Of a stretch of 43,461 nt of DNA, positions 42,811 to 43,461 are shown one piece after another. Positions within the stretch are counted from its first letter, which is position 1. Each line of letters begins with the position of its first letter. The notes beneath the pieces were generated by a model. The model was not told the origin of the DNA. It made no database searches and saw only the letters and a program-made list of their open reading frames with translations. Position numbers and translations under genes: made by a program. Source of the DNA: Verrucomicrobiota bacterium (GTDB lineage: Bacteria; Verrucomicrobiota; Verrucomicrobiia; Chthoniobacterales; UBA10450). The stretch is from contig QHRF01000082.1 of NCBI GenBank assembly GCA_003220055.1, forward strand, positions 1-43,461, read 5' to 3'.

Positions 42811-43461
42811 TTACGCCCGGGGATGAAATTGTCGATGCACCGCTTTCAAACGCTGCTGATCGACGTGGGTATAAACCTGCGTCGTCGAAATATCGGCGTG
42901 GCCGAGCATCTCTTGAATGATGCGCAGGTCCGCGCCGTTGCTCAGCAGGTGGGTCGCGAAGCTGTGCCGGAGCAAATGCGGATAAATATTTTTTTCCAAG
43001 CCCGCGTGGCGCGCTTTTTCCTTCACGATCTGCCAGATTCGCGCGGTCGTTAATTTGGTTCCGCGTTCGGACAAAAAAATCTCGCTCCCGCTCCGGCGCT
43101 TTATCAGTCTCGGCCGCTCGGTGGACAAATAACAGGCCAGCGCCTCGCACGCTTTGCGTCCCACCGGAACAATCCGCGTTTTGTTTCCTTTTCCAATCAC
43201 ACGAATCATTCCTTCCTCCGGATAAAAATTTTCCAGGCGCGCACAGGCCAGTTCGGAAATGCGGAGGCCGCTCGCATAGAGCAATTCGATCATCGCCCGG
43301 TCGCGTAACCCGAGCGGCACCTTCGTGTCGATGCCATTCAGTAACTGTTCGACCTGGATTTCGTTCAACGTTTCGGGCAAATAACGCTCGATTCGCGGCA
43401 AACTGAGCGGTTCGGTCGGATCGCGCTTGATCTCGCCTTTGCCGGCGAGAAACCGAAAGAA
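42811..43461 (-). CDS. xerD: Tyrosine recombinase XerC/XerD, C-terminal part (cut by right edge)
   Basis: About 216 residues are seen; the frame is open at the window edge, and the end of the N-terminal SAM-like domain (FFRFLAGKGEIKRDPTEPL) is included. The catalytic set is complete: Arg in LYASGLRISELA, Lys in IGKGNKTRIVP, His-x-x-Arg in LLRHSFATHLL, His in MLGHADISTTQ, and the Tyr nucleophile in TQVYTHV. These define a site-specific tyrosine recombinase of the XerC/D type, used to resolve chromosome dimers at dif. The VYTHV and HPRA end is more XerD-like, but XerC cannot be excluded. No dif-like site was found in the window. Confidence 0.9.
   Translation of the reverse strand, partial: FFRFLAGKGEIKRDPTEPLSLPRIERYLPETLNEIQVEQLLNGIDTKVPLGLRDRAMIELLYASGLRISELACARLENFYPEEGMIRVIGKGNKTRIVPVGRKACEALACYLSTERPRLIKRRSGSEIFLSERGTKLTTARIWQIVKEKARHAGLEKNIYPHLLRHSFATHLLSNGADLRIIQEMLGHADISTTQVYTHVDQQRLKAVHRQFHPRA

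Noticed and set aside
42811-43461. Integron or phage integrase
   Set aside because: Motifs and size fit XerC/D; no attachment site, gene cassettes or phage genes are nearby.

Overview
The window reads as a chromosomal segment of an aerobic Gram-negative bacterium. The alternative complex III (ACIII) operon, the style of the hypothetical proteins and the short palindromic and heptameric intergenic repeats suggest Verrucomicrobiota (Spartobacteria/Udaeobacter-like soil lineages). This placement is inference from gene content; no rRNA or other taxonomic marker is present. Coding density is high, no intergenic stretch exceeds 300 bp, and I saw no tRNA, rRNA, CRISPR array, transposase or prophage gene.

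Layout. 1-5161: the end of a lysine 2,3-aminomutase gene, a secreted TPR protein, a DoxX-like membrane protein, a frameshifted TolB-like beta-propeller gene and a secreted YtcJ-type amidohydrolase. 5382-17219: a rightward respiratory operon with actABCDEF (quinol:cytochrome c oxidoreductase), a small anchored protein, a CcoN-like protein, a CcoO-like cytochrome c and a further membrane-anchored cytochrome c. 17425-27587: about 10 kb of unrelated genes: an FAD/Fe-S D-lactate-dehydrogenase-like protein, DNA polymerase IV, a proline-rich membrane protein, a histidine phosphatase, a sulfatase-sulfotransferase-glycosyltransferase operon and a divergent second sulfotransferase. 27849-34967: a second respiratory operon with an intact A-type cytochrome oxidase (coxA, coxC, coxD, two small membrane proteins, coxB) and its assembly genes ctaA, ctaB and sco. 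35200-43461: rfbA, a Dabb protein, three multi-membrane-span proteins including a tandem PIG-V-like pair, a stand-alone nuoA, and a xerC/D gene cut by the right edge.

How it works together. ACIII should oxidise membrane quinol and pass electrons to periplasmic c-type haems; the aa3-type oxidase at 27849-32327 can reduce O2, with CtaA/CtaB making haem A and SCO supplying copper. The most unusual feature is the CcoN-like protein at 14003-15487. It keeps both low-spin haem b histidines of cbb3 oxidases, but all three CuB histidines, the high-spin haem b3 histidine and the cross-linked tyrosine are replaced. It therefore cannot be an ordinary oxygen or nitric oxide reductase. With its CcoO-like and cytochrome c partners, directly behind ACIII, it looks like a non-catalytic, electron-carrying derivative of a cbb3 oxidase. 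Several proteins of both respiratory operons also carry Pro/Ala-rich tails or linkers on the periplasmic side.
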